The notes under the pieces: model-generated
The model's database searches: none
Told to the model about the DNA's origin: nothing
What the model saw: only the letters and a program-made list of their open reading frames with translations
In this document: in pieces, positions 19,331-28,712 of the stretch
Layout: each line of letters begins with the position of its first letter
How positions within the stretch are numbered: the first letter of the stretch is position 1
Assembly (NCBI GenBank): GCA_002717285.1
Contig: PBDF01000007.1
Span: forward strand, 298,344 to 352,663
Direction of reading: 5' to 3'
DNA from: Magnetovibrio sp.
GTDB taxonomy: Bacteria; Pseudomonadota; Alphaproteobacteria; Rhodospirillales_A; JABHCV01
DNA: 54,320 nucleotides
Translations under genes and position numbers: made by a program

Positions 19331-20742
19331 CTAAATGTTGGTGGGTTGAGACCACTTGCTTTCAACTGTTGACTGAGTGACTCAATAAGAAACTTTAAAC
19401 CCTCTTCATTTGTTGACTCACAGCGAGCAACAAGTACAGCTTGGGTATTCGAAGCACGTAGAAGCCACCAACCATTTTTTGTTTGAACGCGAACACCATC
19501 TATATCAAAAACCTTGATGTCAGAAATTAACTTAAGCCGTTCTGCAACTTCCTCTACAATTTGAAACTTACGATCCTCTGGGCAGTCAAAACGAAGCTCA
19601 GGTGTATTCAACATTTGCGGCATTGAGTCGAGCATTTCATCAAGTGTCTGATCCGATGATGCAATAATAGACATCAACCGTATGGCAGCATAGAGTGCAT
19701 CATCATATCCATAATATTTGTGCTTAAAAAAGATATGTGCACTCATCTCACCGGCCAAAGGTGATCCAGTTTCCTGCATTTTAGCTTTGATCAGAGAGTG
19801 CCCAGTCTTCCACATAAGAGCATTGCCACCCATACGTTCTATCTCATCAAAAAAAACCTGACTGGCTTTAACATCAGCGATAATTGTTGCCCCTGGGATA
19901 TCACTAAGTACATCCTTAGCGAGTATTACCATGATTTGATCGCCCCATAGCACCCTACCCTGACTGTCAATTAAACCAATGCGGTCTCCGTCACCATCAA
20001 AAGCAAAGCCAAGATTGCAACCTTCACTAACAACTGTTTCCTTCAACTGCTTCAGGTTAGCCTCTACTGTGGGATCAGGATGATGAGCTGGAAAGTTTCC
20101 ATCAATTTTTTCATTAAGTAAAATATGCCGTCCAGGTAGTCCCTTGACAAGGGCCTCTAATGCCTCACCGGCCGCACCATTTCCATTATCCCAAGCGATA
20201 GTTAACTCCTTTGACCCTTGAAAGTCTCTCTTTAGCCGGGAGATATATTTGTTGAGAATTGGGCTTGGTTCATGACTGCCCACTCCCATTTCGAAGTCTC
20301 CAGCAGCTATCATATTTCCTAATTTTTTTATATCATCACCAAAAAAGGATTTGCCACCAAGAATCATTTTAATACCATTGTACTCAGGTGGATTATGCGA
20401 TCCAGTTACCATAAGACCAGCATCAGCTCTAAGAATATGAGTAGCGTAATAGAGTAATGGGCTTGGGCCTAAACCAACCCGATAAACATGCAAACCCGAA
20501 GCACACAAACCTTCAACTACTGCACTTTCAAGCTCAATTGAAGAAAGTCGGCCATCAAAACCGACAGCGACTGAGGTACCCCCATTGCGTATAATAATAG
20601 TACCAAATCCTTGGCCAATCGCACGAACGTCAGCAGGGTTTAGGTTATCTCCTACAATACCACGAATGTCATATTCACGCAGGATCGTAGGCTCTAATTG
20701 TCTTACATTATTCACTGGAAAAATTTCAACTAGCTTTGCCAA
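19327..20742 (-). CDS. Phosphomannomutase/phosphoglucomutase
   Basis: Interconverts hexose-6- and hexose-1-phosphates (AlgC/ManB type), supplying mannose-1-P and glucose-1-P for nucleotide sugars. The four family sites are visible: phosphoserine loop TGSHNPP (Ser115), metal site DGDGDR (about residue 251), sugar-binding GEMSAHIFF, and phosphate-binding RASNTQ near the C-terminus. Length 471 aa is normal. The TTG start at 20742 overlaps the ugd stop by 17 bases; no good ribosome site is visible, so the first 10-15 residues are uncertain before TILREYDIRGIVG. Third gene of the galU-ugd-pgm operon, which gives it the glucose-1-P to UDP-glucose to UDP-glucuronate context. Symbol left empty because pgm, manB and algC are all used. 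Confidence 0.92.
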   Translation of the reverse strand: MAKLVEIFPVNNVRQLEPTILREYDIRGIVGDNLNPADVRAIGQGFGTIIIRNGGTSVAVGFDGRLSSIELESAVVEGLCASGLHVYRVGLGPSPLLYYATHILRADAGLMVTGSHNPPEYNGIKMILGGKSFFGDDIKKLGNMIAAGDFEMGVGSHEPSPILNKYISRLKRDFQGSKELTIAWDNGNGAAGEALEALVKGLPGRHILLNEKIDGNFPAHHPDPTVEANLKQLKETVVSEGCNLGFAFDGDGDRIGLIDSQGRVLWGDQIMVILAKDVLSDIPGATIIADVKASQVFFDEIERMGGNALMWKTGHSLIKAKMQETGSPLAGEMSAHIFFKHKYYGYDDALYAAIRLMSIIASSDQTLDEMLDSMPQMLNTPELRFDCPEDRKFQIVEEVAERLKLISDIKVFDIDGVRVQTKNGWWLLRASNTQAVLVARCESTNEEGLKFLIESLSQQLKASGLNPPTFS

Positions 20743-22045
20743 AAGGGCGACCTAAGCAATGGTAATCAATACCAATATTTGCCATATCATCAGGATTGTA
20801 AATGTTTCGCAGATCAACCAACACAGGTTTTCTCAGCAATGATTTGACGCGCTTAAGGTCAAGTCCACGAAAAGCATTCCATTCTGTAATTATAACTAAC
20901 GCATCTGAACCTTGCATTACCTCATATGAATTTTCACACCAAATTATACCCTCAAACATTTTTCTAGCTTCATCCATGCCCTCTGGATCGTAAGCACGAA
21001 TAGTGGCCCCTGCTTTTTGAAGAGCTGGAAGAATATCTATGCTAGGTGACTCACGCATGTCATCTGTATTTGGTTTAAACGTAACTCCAAGTACAGCAAT
21101 AGTTTTGCCTTCAAGCGATCCATCACAGGCTGCGATTATTCTGTTCGAGATACTAGTTTTTCTTTTATTGTTTACTTTGACAACAGTTTCTATGATTTTC
21201 AGCGGTGACCCAACTTTATGAGCAGTATTGACCAAAGCCAAAGTATCTTTTGGGAAACAAGAGCCGCCATAGCCTGGACCAGCGTGTAAAAATTTTGACC
21301 CAATACGTCCGTCTAAACCAATACCTTTAGCAACATCTTGAACATCGGCTCCAACCTTTTCGCAAAGATCAGCTATTTCATTAATGAAAGTAATCTTCAT
21401 GGCTAAAAACGAATTGGCAGCATATTTGATTAACTCTGATGTTTGTAGTTGGGTAAATAAAATTGGTGTCTCGATAAGAAAAAGTGGACGATAAAGATTA
21501 CGCATAACTTTTTGTGCTCGCTCACTATTGGAGCCAATGACAATTCGATCAGGCCGCATAAAATCGTTAATTGCGGACCCTTCACGCAAAAATTCTGGGT
21601 TAGAGACCACATCAAAGTCTGCATTTGGGCAAGATGCTTGAATGAGTTCTTCAACTTTTTGACCAGTACCAACAGGTACTGTCGATTTGGTAACAATAAC
21701 GGTATAGCCATCTATAGCCTCAGCAATTTCACTAGCTGCAGAAAAAACATTAGATAAGTCTGCATGGCCGCTAACTGGGTCAGTCGGTGTACCTACACAA
21801 ATAAAAATTGCATCCGCACCACTAACAGCAACCTTAATATCGGTTGTAAATCGCAAACGACCTGCCTTAACATTCTTTAAGAATAGATCATCGAGGCCAG
21901 GTTCAAAAATGGGTATGTTACCAGCGTTCAGGTCATCAATTTTATCTTGTTGCTTATCAACACAAGTTACATCAACACCAAATTCAGAAAAACAAGTCCC
22001 TGAAACTAATCCCACATAACCTGTTCCGATCATAACTACTCGCAT
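20726..22045 (-). CDS. ugd: UDP-glucose 6-dehydrogenase
   Basis: Oxidises UDP-glucose to UDP-glucuronate with two NAD. The 439-aa protein has the N-terminal NAD fold (MRVVMIGTGYVGLVSG), VGTPTDP, the TKSTVPVGTG loop, NPEFLREGSAI, and the catalytic Cys263 in YGGSCFPKD, then the C-terminal UDP-binding half (LGVTFKPNTDDMRESPS). GGGAA precedes the ATG. It lies 9 bases after galU and overlaps pgm, so the three genes are one operon for UDP-sugar precursors of envelope polysaccharide. Stop TGA. Confidence 0.97.
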   Translation of the reverse strand: MRVVMIGTGYVGLVSGTCFSEFGVDVTCVDKQQDKIDDLNAGNIPIFEPGLDDLFLKNVKAGRLRFTTDIKVAVSGADAIFICVGTPTDPVSGHADLSNVFSAASEIAEAIDGYTVIVTKSTVPVGTGQKVEELIQASCPNADFDVVSNPEFLREGSAINDFMRPDRIVIGSNSERAQKVMRNLYRPLFLIETPILFTQLQTSELIKYAANSFLAMKITFINEIADLCEKVGADVQDVAKGIGLDGRIGSKFLHAGPGYGGSCFPKDTLALVNTAHKVGSPLKIIETVVKVNNKRKTSISNRIIAACDGSLEGKTIAVLGVTFKPNTDDMRESPSIDILPALQKAGATIRAYDPEGMDEARKMFEGIIWCENSYEVMQGSDALVIITEWNAFRGLDLKRVKSLLRKPVLVDLRNIYNPDDMANIGIDYHCLGRPFGKAS

Positions 22046-22054
22046 CGCAATTCC

Positions 22055-22924
22055 CTATTTATATTTTTTTAGAAACTTGCGGGTACCATCGCTTAAATCA
22101 TCACGAGAAATAGCAAAGGCAATTTGGGCTTCCAAAAACCCTAGTTTGGAACCGCAGTCAAATCGTTTTCCCTCAAAGCGCATGCCATGTAAAGAAGTTG
22201 TGTCAATGGTCTTAGCCAAAGCATCGGTTAACTGAACTTCTCCTCCCGCCCCCTCTTCTTGTGTGCTCAAGTAATAAAAAATTTCTGGCTGTAATATATA
22301 ACGGCCAATAATGCATAGGTTTGATGGAGCTTGATGGGGTTCTGGCTTTTCTACTAAACCAATAGCTCTTGCTAATTGGCCATCATCCTCGACAACATCC
22401 AAAATCCCATATTGATTTGTTTGCTCAATAGGCACTTCTTCACTAGCAACAATATTACCACCAATTTTACTGTAAACTTCCATCATCTGTTTAAGACAAC
22501 CAGGCTTTGCCATAATTAAATCATCCGCTAAAATTACTGCAAAAGGCTCGTCAGCAATAAAATGTCGAGCGCACCATACTGCATGACCTAATCCAAGGGG
22601 TTGTTGCTGCCGAGTTGAAGATATTTGCCCCGGTTTTGAAATAACATCCTGTATTTGTAACAAAATTTCTTTCTTACCATGAGCTCTTAGTGACTGCTCT
22701 AGTTCAAAGCTGTGATCAAAATGGTCAAGAAGAACCGTTTTCCCACGTCCCGTAACAAAGATGATTTCCTCAATTCCTGCCTCACGAGCTTCCTCAACAG
22801 CATACTGTATCAACGGTTTGTCTACGATTGGCAACATTTCCTTGGGCATAGCCTTTGTTGCAGGCAAAAACCTCGTACCCAAACCGGCAACTGGAAAAAC
22901 TGCCTTCATTACTGGCTTATGCAT
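22055..22924 (-). CDS. galU: UTP-glucose-1-phosphate uridylyltransferase
   Basis: Makes UDP-glucose from UTP and glucose-1-P, the substrate of the next gene. The 289-aa protein carries the nucleotidyltransferase signature VFPVAGLGTRFLPATKAMPKEM, the VEKP motif (GLVEKPEPHQAPSN), LADDLI at the metal site and KRFDCGSKLGF. AGGGA lies 8 bases before the ATG. First gene of the operon. Stop TAG. Confidence 0.97.
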   Translation of the reverse strand: MHKPVMKAVFPVAGLGTRFLPATKAMPKEMLPIVDKPLIQYAVEEAREAGIEEIIFVTGRGKTVLLDHFDHSFELEQSLRAHGKKEILLQIQDVISKPGQISSTRQQQPLGLGHAVWCARHFIADEPFAVILADDLIMAKPGCLKQMMEVYSKIGGNIVASEEVPIEQTNQYGILDVVEDDGQLARAIGLVEKPEPHQAPSNLCIIGRYILQPEIFYYLSTQEEGAGGEVQLTDALAKTIDTTSLHGMRFEGKRFDCGSKLGFLEAQIAFAISRDDLSDGTRKFLKKYK

Positions 22925-23020
22925 ATAAAATCCCTGAATTTACCGTTTTAGAATTAACGTAACGGCACTTATTTTTGCATTTTTGACATACCTTAGGAGC
23001 CGGCGCAACCTTCTGGTCTC

Positions 23021-23494
23021 TTATGACAGTAAAACGTCTTTAGCACGATTTATCTTTGCGGCTAGGTAGGTTGAGCCACCATGGTCAGGATGTAGCCCTG
23101 CTATAAGTTTATGGTGTGCCCTTTTTATCTCCTCCGGACTTGCCCCTTCCTCAAGGCCAAGTATTTCTAAAGCCTCACTACGGTCCATTTGTTCTTTAAA
23201 AGAATTATTACCAGATTTTGCACCATTACCCCACCCAGCCACGCGTGAGAAGTAACTAAAAATAGAGGCCGCCATCCGAAAGCGCGCAAGCCATACTAAT
23301 AATACTGGTAGACCAGCAAACGCCCAATTCAAACGACCACTTATGGCTAAAAATGATACACTTGCGATGATTAACCCAAACGATAGCCATTTTAATGCCT
23401 TCAAAAGAGCTTTTGGATCGGCGTTGATGTACCAACGTAGAAATACAAGAAGTCCAATTAAGAGGCATATCCCCACAATTAGGTAAATCAACAT
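23021..23494 (-). CDS. Membrane-anchored J-domain protein (Pam18/TIM14-like)
   Basis: A 157-aa protein with an N-terminal transmembrane helix (residues 2-20), a second hydrophobic region around 37-72, and a C-terminal J domain of about 50 residues with the HPD motif (135-137, LHPDHGGS) that stimulates DnaK ATPase. The layout, TM first and J domain at the very C-terminus, is that of bacterial relatives of mitochondrial Pam18. ATG 23494 has AGG 7 bases upstream; an in-frame TTG at 23500 is less likely. It neighbours mipZ, a pairing I know from other alphaproteobacteria. Partner and client are unknown. Stop TAA. Confidence 0.83.
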   Translation of the reverse strand: MLIYLIVGICLLIGLLVFLRWYINADPKALLKALKWLSFGLIIASVSFLAISGRLNWAFAGLPVLLVWLARFRMAASIFSYFSRVAGWGNGAKSGNNSFKEQMDRSEALEILGLEEGASPEEIKRAHHKLIAGLHPDHGGSTYLAAKINRAKDVLLS

Positions 23495-23962
23495 GACCAA
23501 CCTGGATTTTTACTTAAGATTGTAAAATTGGATGCTTTCTTAAAATTATCTTTATAAATCATTTTTTAGCATCATACTAATAAGTTAATGACAGCGACTT
23601 TTTACATTATTTTTGACAAATAAGAAGCGAATTTTCTATTCGGTGTAGAGCTTACCAAACTCAGTACCTATGCCCAATCTATAGCTAGGGACTAGATGTT
23701 TATTATAACCAAGAATTTTAACTGTCATTTTAATACACAGCTCTGAGAAAATAATTATCTCCAATTGATAATCCAGATACCCAGAGCTCATTACAGTTTC
23801 AAAAAAGTTTATTTTATATTGTTTTGGATCAAAAATGAAGTTTAACAAAAGAATTGAAAGTAATAAAAGAAGAGTTAGTTTCTTATATCGAATTTGGGAA
23901 AAACGCTATAACAAAAAAAAATTCTTTACTCTAAAAGTACTTTTTCTGTACTGGGTCTTAAT
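23495..23962. other. Gene-free stretch between mipZ and the J-domain gene
   Basis: About 470 AT-rich bases. A 70-codon minus-strand frame at 23636-23848 exists but has no recognisable features. In some alphaproteobacteria other genes sit here; I cannot show that this is a decayed one. Confidence 0.35.
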
Positions 23963-24769
23963 TCAAGTAATATTGATTGCATCTATTAGACACCGGACTT
24001 CTTGACGTGCTGATATGTGTGATAAACTTAGTTTCTTGGGTGCTATCATCTCTAAACTATCCATCATAGTCAGGCCAAGTAGAAAAAGTTCACGATAAAT
24101 TACACGTTCTCCAAAACCCGAGACTTGACGAAAACCAATACGTGCAGATAAGTCAATTAACAAACGCTCCAGCAATTGTTTATTTTGCGCGTCTAAATGA
24201 CTTAAACGGTTCCTCATCACAATCCAATCTATGGAGCCACCATCTCGCATGGCTTTGAGTTTTCTCTGCTGCCAAACCAATTCAGAGTAATGGCTTGGTT
24301 TCTGAACTTTTAGGCTTGTAGGATCAACGCGAGCAAGTACATCAAGATCAATCAAGCTATCATTAAGTGGGGTTATAAGAGTATCAGCAAAAGAATGGCC
24401 AAGTCTAGCCAAGACGCTGTCCGTTCCAGGTGTATCAATCACAATGACATCATTGACCTCAGATAACTCAGTTATAGTGTCTGCTAAGCGTTCTTCATCC
24501 TCAACACCCGCTGCTTCACGGTTTCTCATCATACTGTGCTCAATAGCACGAATCTCAGGCAAAGGTAGATCTATGGACTTATCAATAATCAACTGCTGAC
24601 GATTTGATAGATAATTTGATAAGGTTCCCTGACGAGAGTCGAGGTCAATGCAGGCAACCTCAAACCCATCCAGAAGCAAGCCAATCACCAAATGCATTGC
24701 CGTGGTGGACTTACCACTACCTCCTTTCTCGTTCCCTATAACTATCACATGAGGGCGCCTGGTATTCAT
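23963..24769 (-). CDS. mipZ: MipZ, ParA-type ATPase that positions the division plane
   Basis: Forms polar gradients with ParB at the chromosome origin and inhibits FtsZ, confining the Z ring to mid-cell. The 268-aa protein has the deviant Walker A VIGNEKGGSGKST (catalytic Lys20), IDLDSRQGTLSNYL, and VIDTPGTDS. TPLNDSLIDLDVLA, WIVMRNRLSHLDAQN and GFRQVSGFGERVIYRELF closely follow the Caulobacter protein as I remember it, which separates it from ParA and Soj. Found only in alphaproteobacteria to my knowledge, so it is good taxonomic evidence. Divergent from rfbB; the J-domain gene is downstream. Stop TGA. Confidence 0.94.
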   Translation of the reverse strand: MNTRRPHVIVIGNEKGGSGKSTTAMHLVIGLLLDGFEVACIDLDSRQGTLSNYLSNRQQLIIDKSIDLPLPEIRAIEHSMMRNREAAGVEDEERLADTITELSEVNDVIVIDTPGTDSVLARLGHSFADTLITPLNDSLIDLDVLARVDPTSLKVQKPSHYSELVWQQRKLKAMRDGGSIDWIVMRNRLSHLDAQNKQLLERLLIDLSARIGFRQVSGFGERVIYRELFLLGLTMMDSLEMIAPKKLSLSHISARQEVRCLIDAINIT

Positions 24770-24910
24770 AATATTAAAATTTACCTATAAGATTCTTACA
24801 AAATTTTAGTGTGGCTTGTTAGCTCTGACAAATGGTCATGACATATTTATTATGGCCTAACTCAATATAATCGATAAACTATTATTATTTCTCAGATAAG
24901 GACATAGTGA

Positions 24911-25957
24911 ATGAAATTGTTGGTAACGGGAGGTGCTGGTTTTATAGGCTCTGCCTTAATTCGCAATGCAATTGCTGCCGGTCGAAAAGTTGTAAATGTG
25001 GATAAACTTACTTATGCATCTAGTCTTGGCTCACTTGTTAATGTTGCAAACAGTAAACATTATCAATTTGAAAAGGTTGATATCTGTGTGACAGGAGCCA
25101 TGGCACAGCTTTTGGCAAAGCACAAACCTGATGCAGTAATGCATTTGGCAGCAGAGTCCCACGTGGATCGTTCTATCGATAAACCCTCAGAATTCATTCA
25201 AACAAATATAGTTGGCACCTATCAATTACTTGAAGCAACACGAGAATATTATAATTCTCTAAGAGGTGAGAAAAAAAATAATTTTCGATACCACCATGTA
25301 TCAACGGATGAAGTATTCGGATCACTGAGCATGGATGAGCCTGCCTTCACCCCAAACACTCCCTATGACCCACGCTCACCCTATTCTGCAAGCAAGGCTG
25401 CATCAGATCACCTTGCCCTTTCCTGGTTTCACACATATGAGTTACCAGTAGTATTAAGTAATTGCTCAAATAATTACGGTCCCTTTCAGTTTCCAGAAAA
25501 ATTAATCCCACTAATGATCATCAAAGCCTTAAATAAACATCCTCTACCCATTTATGGTAATGGTGAAAACGTGCGCGATTGGTTGCACGTTAATGATCAC
25601 GCAACTGCATTACTTAGAGTACTAGACTATGGTAAACTTGGTGAAAGTTACCTTGTTGGTGCCAATGCTCAACGCAGTAACATCGATGTAGTAAGAGCCA
25701 TTTGCACTTTAATGGATGAAGCTCAAGGCTTTGGACCACACGAAAACCAAATCACTTTCGTAAAAGACCGTCCAGGTCATGATCACCGTTACGCAATTGA
25801 CGCAACTAAAATCCGTAATGAGCTTGACTGGCAACCATCCATAAGTTTTGAAGAGGGATTGAAACAAACCGTCCATTGGTACCTTACCAATCAGAAATGG
25901 TGGCAACCTCTCATGAAAAAGAATCATTTTGGAAAACGATTAGGCCTTGGAACATGA
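24911..25957 (+). CDS. rfbB: dTDP-glucose 4,6-dehydratase
   Basis: Converts dTDP-glucose to dTDP-4-keto-6-deoxyglucose, the precursor of rhamnose and other deoxysugars. The 348-aa extended-SDR protein has the TGGAGFIGS cofactor motif (6-14), LAAESHVDRSID, STDEVFGSL with the catalytic Asp-Glu pair, YSASKAASDHL (Tyr-x3-Lys), NNYGPFQFPEKLIP and GNGENVRDWLHVNDHA. AAGGA precedes the ATG. rfbA starts 15 bases after the stop, so the two are one operon. Stop TGA. Confidence 0.97.
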   Translation: MKLLVTGGAGFIGSALIRNAIAAGRKVVNVDKLTYASSLGSLVNVANSKHYQFEKVDICVTGAMAQLLAKHKPDAVMHLAAESHVDRSIDKPSEFIQTNIVGTYQLLEATREYYNSLRGEKKNNFRYHHVSTDEVFGSLSMDEPAFTPNTPYDPRSPYSASKAASDHLALSWFHTYELPVVLSNCSNNYGPFQFPEKLIPLMIIKALNKHPLPIYGNGENVRDWLHVNDHATALLRVLDYGKLGESYLVGANAQRSNIDVVRAICTLMDEAQGFGPHENQITFVKDRPGHDHRYAIDATKIRNELDWQPSISFEEGLKQTVHWYLTNQKWWQPLMKKNHFGKRLGLGT

Positions 25958-25972
25958 AAAAGGAAAATTTAA

Positions 25973-26863
25973 ATGAAGGGGATTATTTTAGCTGGTGGCT
26001 CTGGCACTAGGCTTTACCCAGCCACCCGGGTTGTTAATAAGCAACTTTTAACAATTTATGATAAGCCGATGATCTATTATCCATTATCAGTTTTGATGCT
26101 AGCAGGGATCCGGGAGACACTTATTATCAGCACTCCAACTATGCTACCTTTATTTGAAGACCTGTTAGGCAACGGTTCTGACATTGGAATAAAAATCGAA
26201 TATGCAATACAAGAAAAACCAAAGGGTATAGCAGATGCATTCATCATTGGACGAAATTTTATAGGAAATGACAACTGTGCTCTTATTCTGGGAGATAATA
26301 TTTTCTATGGCCATGGCTTTGTACATTTACTTAAAAAGGCAACTGCTTGCCGATCAGGAGCGAGCATCTTTGCTTATTGGGTAGCAAATCCAGAAGAGTA
26401 TGGCGTTGTAGATTTGGATGAGAATGGGAACGCAACCAAGTTAGTTGAAAAACCCCTGAACCCAACCTCGAACTGGGCCGTTACTGGCCTATATTTCTTT
26501 GATAATCAAGTTTGTAAAATCGCTTCGGAGGTAATGCCATCAGCACGTGGTGAATTGGAAATAACTGACATAATTCGAACTTATATGGAAAATAAAGAAT
26601 TAAGTGTTGAATTATTGGGAAGAGGTTTTGCATGGCTTGATACGGGGACCCACGATACCTTGTTGCAGGCAAGTCAATTCGTTCAGACTGTCGAACACCG
26701 TCAAGGTCTAAAGATAGCTTGCCTTGAAGAAATAGCATACCACATGAACTTCATAGACTTAATTCAATTCAAGAGATTGGCCAATGATAAATCAGAGAGC
26801 GCTTATGGCCAATACTTGTTGGATGTTGCAAGGGAAGTTGAGGACAACAAAGCAGGATCTTGA
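25973..26863 (+). CDS. rfbA: Glucose-1-phosphate thymidylyltransferase
   Basis: Makes dTDP-glucose from dTTP and glucose-1-P, feeding RfbB. The 296-aa protein starts MKGIILAGGSGTRLYPATRV, has QLLTIYDKPMIYYPLS, LILGDNIFYG, VEKPLNPTSNWAVTGLYF, and AWLDTGTHDTL. AAGGA lies 8 bases before ATG. Neither rfbC nor rfbD follows; after a 286-base gap comes the GH114-like gene. Rhamnose synthesis would therefore need those genes elsewhere, or the product is another dTDP-sugar. Stop TGA. Confidence 0.97.
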   Translation: MKGIILAGGSGTRLYPATRVVNKQLLTIYDKPMIYYPLSVLMLAGIRETLIISTPTMLPLFEDLLGNGSDIGIKIEYAIQEKPKGIADAFIIGRNFIGNDNCALILGDNIFYGHGFVHLLKKATACRSGASIFAYWVANPEEYGVVDLDENGNATKLVEKPLNPTSNWAVTGLYFFDNQVCKIASEVMPSARGELEITDIIRTYMENKELSVELLGRGFAWLDTGTHDTLLQASQFVQTVEHRQGLKIACLEEIAYHMNFIDLIQFKRLANDKSESAYGQYLLDVAREVEDNKAGS

Positions 26864-27149
26864 GGAAAAGATAATTTTCTCACCCCTATTGCGATCCTTT
26901 TAAGCCTCACAATAAATTCTTAGTTACAACTTTAAAACACGACGTGTACTGCATTGTCACTAGAAACAGAGCTTTTCTAATAGAACTTTTAATATCTATA
27001 TTCAAAACACTTGGTATATATGACATTATTAATTTAATAATTTTCCACCAAACTTAAACTTTTCCTCTTTAGATTTTAAGTAAATTGCCAACAGACTTTG
27101 AAGATATATACTTTGGTATGTTAAAAGAGATTCCTTTATCCCTAACAAG

Positions 27150-28238
27150 ATGCTCAGAATGGTTTGTTTCAGAATAATAATTCCCCTTTTATTGTTGATA
27201 TGCCTCATAGATGTTCCAACAACAGCACAGGAAAAAGGAACAACTATTCAAGGACGCACAGAAGAGGAAGTGGAAATTGAAATTGAGCGGGGTGAAGACG
27301 GACCTCTCCTTGACTTTCGTGAGCAGTTGCGCATCTTCATTCAAAGAATTTCAACATATGCCCGCTCAGAAAATCCAAATTTTGTTGTAATAGCAATGGG
27401 AAGTCCGGAACTTTTGACGAAGATTGATATTATAGATATTGAGAAAATTTCAACCGCTCGTACTTATATTAAATCCATTGATGGAATACTTATTGATGGA
27501 CTTTTCTTTGGACAAGATGAAGTTGGAGAAGCAACTAAACCAGAAAAATTAGAAAAAATATTAAATTATGTGAGACTCGCCAAAAAAAATAATCTCAATG
27601 TTATGGTTATGGATTATGTAAATAGCGTTCAACAAGCCGAGCAGGCATATATCTTCAGCCAAGAACTTGAACTAACCCCTTTTGTTGCCAATGCCAAGGG
27701 TGAGGATTTAAATTCAATTCCTACCTTTCTAAAAACCCCATTTAAGGAGAACTCTAAGAGCATCCTATCCATGGTAGATGCCAAAAATTTTCTTTATCTT
27801 GGAGACTCATCCAGTTTTGGGCGCCAAGATGAATTCGCCTTGAGGATTCATGATACCAATTACGATATTGTTGCCGTTAACATAATGCATGGCCGTCTAC
27901 CTCTAAGCAGACAAGCTGTAGAAACATTGAAATACAAGAAACTTGGATCAAAAAGGCTTGTATTAGCCCATGTTGACATAGGGTCTGCAGCCTCTCACGA
28001 TTACTTTTGGCAAGATAGCTGGCGCGAAGGATCCCCTTCATGGATTAGTGGGCCTACTAAGGAAAATCCGGATCGCCACTTCATTCAATATTGGCACCCT
28101 GAATGGCAAAGTATCATCTTCGGTGATACCAATTCCTACATCTATGGTCTCATTGCGCAGGGATTTGATGGTGTGATTTTGACTGGATTAAACTCCTATA
28201 AATACTTCTTAGGCGATGATGAGAAGGATGATGGCTGA
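27150..28238 (+). CDS. Secreted GH114 / TM1410-like putative glycoside hydrolase
   Basis: A 362-aa protein with an N-terminal signal peptide (hydrophobic IIIPLLLLICL, cleavage near TTAQE). A short Glu-rich stretch follows (EEEVEIEIERGEDG), then a TIM-barrel-like domain. IDGILIDGLFFGQDE, NVMVMDYVN, VLAHVDIGSAASHDYFW, IQYWHPEWQSIIFG and AQGFDGVILTGLNSYKYF match the pattern of the GH114 / TM1410 family (related to endo-alpha-1,4-polygalactosaminidase). In family members I know, one late acidic residue lies in GFDGVYLD; here it is GFDGVILTG, so catalytic competence is uncertain. Its position after rfbBA suggests a role on surface polysaccharide. No clear Shine-Dalgarno; ATG at 27159 is an alternative start. 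Stop TGA. Confidence 0.72.
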   Translation: MLRMVCFRIIIPLLLLICLIDVPTTAQEKGTTIQGRTEEEVEIEIERGEDGPLLDFREQLRIFIQRISTYARSENPNFVVIAMGSPELLTKIDIIDIEKISTARTYIKSIDGILIDGLFFGQDEVGEATKPEKLEKILNYVRLAKKNNLNVMVMDYVNSVQQAEQAYIFSQELELTPFVANAKGEDLNSIPTFLKTPFKENSKSILSMVDAKNFLYLGDSSSFGRQDEFALRIHDTNYDIVAVNIMHGRLPLSRQAVETLKYKKLGSKRLVLAHVDIGSAASHDYFWQDSWREGSPSWISGPTKENPDRHFIQYWHPEWQSIIFGDTNSYIYGLIAQGFDGVILTGLNSYKYFLGDDEKDDG

Positions 28239-28284
28239 GAGATAAACAACATAGAATTAGTTCAGCATTTTGTAATGAAAATAC

Positions 28285-28521
28285 TCAAAAAGACGGTTGA
28301 GGAATTAGTTCAAACACAAACCCTTCTTCGCTAAGAAAACGACTTGAAATAATGGAAATAGCATCAGCTTCACACTGTGCTGTAACATTACGAATTTGAA
28401 CATCAGCCCATTGGTCATCAAAAAAATGATGGTGTAGGTTTTGCTTAACCAAAGCTCGTACAGTTTTATTATAAACGCGTACTTCAAAAAGTTGATTTCT
28501 ACTGTCAGGAATTTGTAGCAT
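28285..28521 (-). CDS. Small conserved-looking protein of unknown function, 78 aa
   Basis: The peptide has a compact alpha/beta look: a strand FEVRVYNKTVRALVKQN, then HHHFFDDQWADVQ, and a C-terminal segment AEC-like EADAISIISSRFLSEEGFVFELI. The pattern RVYN-VR-LVK ... HH-F-D-WAD ... A-A ... R-GF recalls short hypothetical proteins of alphaproteobacteria, but I cannot name a family. It lies 46 bases after, and convergent to, the GH114-like gene. No signal peptide or membrane segment. A frame on the other register is less protein-like. Confidence 0.62.
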   Translation of the reverse strand: MLQIPDSRNQLFEVRVYNKTVRALVKQNLHHHFFDDQWADVQIRNVTAQCEADAISIISSRFLSEEGFVFELIPQPSF

Positions 28522-28712
28522 TCTTTTGACCTATACAATTGATGTTTTCACACACCGAATTCACTAAGGTGATTAACATTTATCTGCATCACCAAAGAAG
28601 ATTAGTTTTGAATTCAATTTATTATGAAAACGTAAAAAAAAATCATTAATAAAGAATTTATGACTGAGGCTACCAAGTCCACAGAACTATTAGAGGGTTG
28701 ATGGTAAACTGT

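Noticed and set aside
23636..23848. 70-codon minus-strand frame between the J-domain gene and mipZ
   Set aside because: No ribosome site, no domain-like pattern, composition like surrounding non-coding DNA.
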